Source of the DNA: Poseidonibacter parvus
GTDB taxonomy: Bacteria > Campylobacterota > Campylobacteria > Campylobacterales > Arcobacteraceae
Reading direction: 5' to 3'
Assembly: GCF_001956695.1 (NCBI RefSeq)
Contig: NZ_CP019070.1
Coordinates: 2,294,001-2,358,000, forward strand
Length of the DNA: 64,000 bases
Below, piece by piece: positions 59,419-64,000 of the stretch; within the stretch, counting starts at the first letter, position 1; each line of letters starts with the position of its first letter. The position numbers were made by a program, and so were the translations under genes. The notes below the pieces were generated by a model that did no database searches, was not told where the DNA came from, and was given only the letters and a program-made list of their open reading frames with translations.

Positions 59419-64000
<4,582 letters not shown>

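Overview
The window is a strongly AT-rich, gene-dense bacterial chromosome segment. Gene content and order point to a marine or environmental, motile, sulfur-oxidising member of the Campylobacterota, most likely Arcobacteraceae. The main reasons are the order waaA, zinc-ribbon FlgZ-like gene, NIF3, glyQ (a neighbourhood I recall from Helicobacter pylori); separate but overlapping rpoB and rpoC (fused in Helicobacter); a CheZ-like protein of the divergent epsilon type; and a soxCD/XYZA/B set. The genus is inference. No rRNA, tRNA, CRISPR array, insertion sequence or prophage was seen.

Region 1 (1-19476, minus strand) is one long flagellar and chemotaxis block read from cheY downward: cheY, a CheZ-like phosphatase, flgF, flgB, fliF, fliG, fliH, fliN, flgD, two different hook-protein genes, a small coiled-coil membrane protein, a large periplasmic TPR protein resembling PflA, a FlaG-like protein, a FliY-type switch protein, a PomA/PomB-like stator pair, flgJ (rod-binding domain only), a FlgN-like chaperone, a short exported FlgA-like protein, flhF, flhG, a small membrane protein, and fliE cut by the window edge. 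A divergent plus-strand unit (19642-21816) carries flgG, an extremely lysine-rich protein with an internal 27-base repeat, and a membrane coiled-coil protein with a SPOR-like end.

Region 2 (21824-32000, minus) is housekeeping: rimM, khpA, rpsP, ffh, an S4/RluA pseudouridine synthase, waaA, the FlgZ-like gene, NIF3, glyQ, purE, a GT9-like glycosyltransferase and a U32 peptidase-family tRNA hydroxylation gene. Region 3 (32139-39224) holds signalling and periplasmic genes: a rhodanese, a chemoreceptor with two Cache domains and a zinc-binding CZB domain, a doubly degenerate HD-GYP protein, an alpha/beta hydrolase, and a rhodanese/metallo-beta-lactamase fusion whose metal motif is eroded.

Region 4 (39239-48578, minus) is sulfur oxidation: soxC, D, X, Y, Z, A, an unrecognised periplasmic gene, a rhodanese and soxB, then a cytochrome c/thioredoxin fusion, a MOSC protein and a DsrE-like protein. 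SoxYZ would carry the sulfur, SoxXA load it, SoxB release sulfate and SoxCD oxidise the sulfane sulfur. Region 5 (48875-64000, minus) holds recN, nadK, the str operon (rpsL, rpsG, fusA), a six-gene accessory patch (YwbE, an unknown, a DUF2971 protein, a Cache/PAS histidine kinase, a YciI-like protein, a membrane protein), rpoC and the last codons of rpoB.

The most unusual observation is the CheZ-like protein at 18065-19090. It combines the CheZ active-site signature with several copies of a short acidic motif resembling the CheY-binding peptide of FliM. Others are the tandem hook genes separated by hairpins, the MBL-fold protein without its HxHxDH motif, the cytochrome/thioredoxin fusion, a strong terminator inside the sox cluster, and a long structured element behind fusA.
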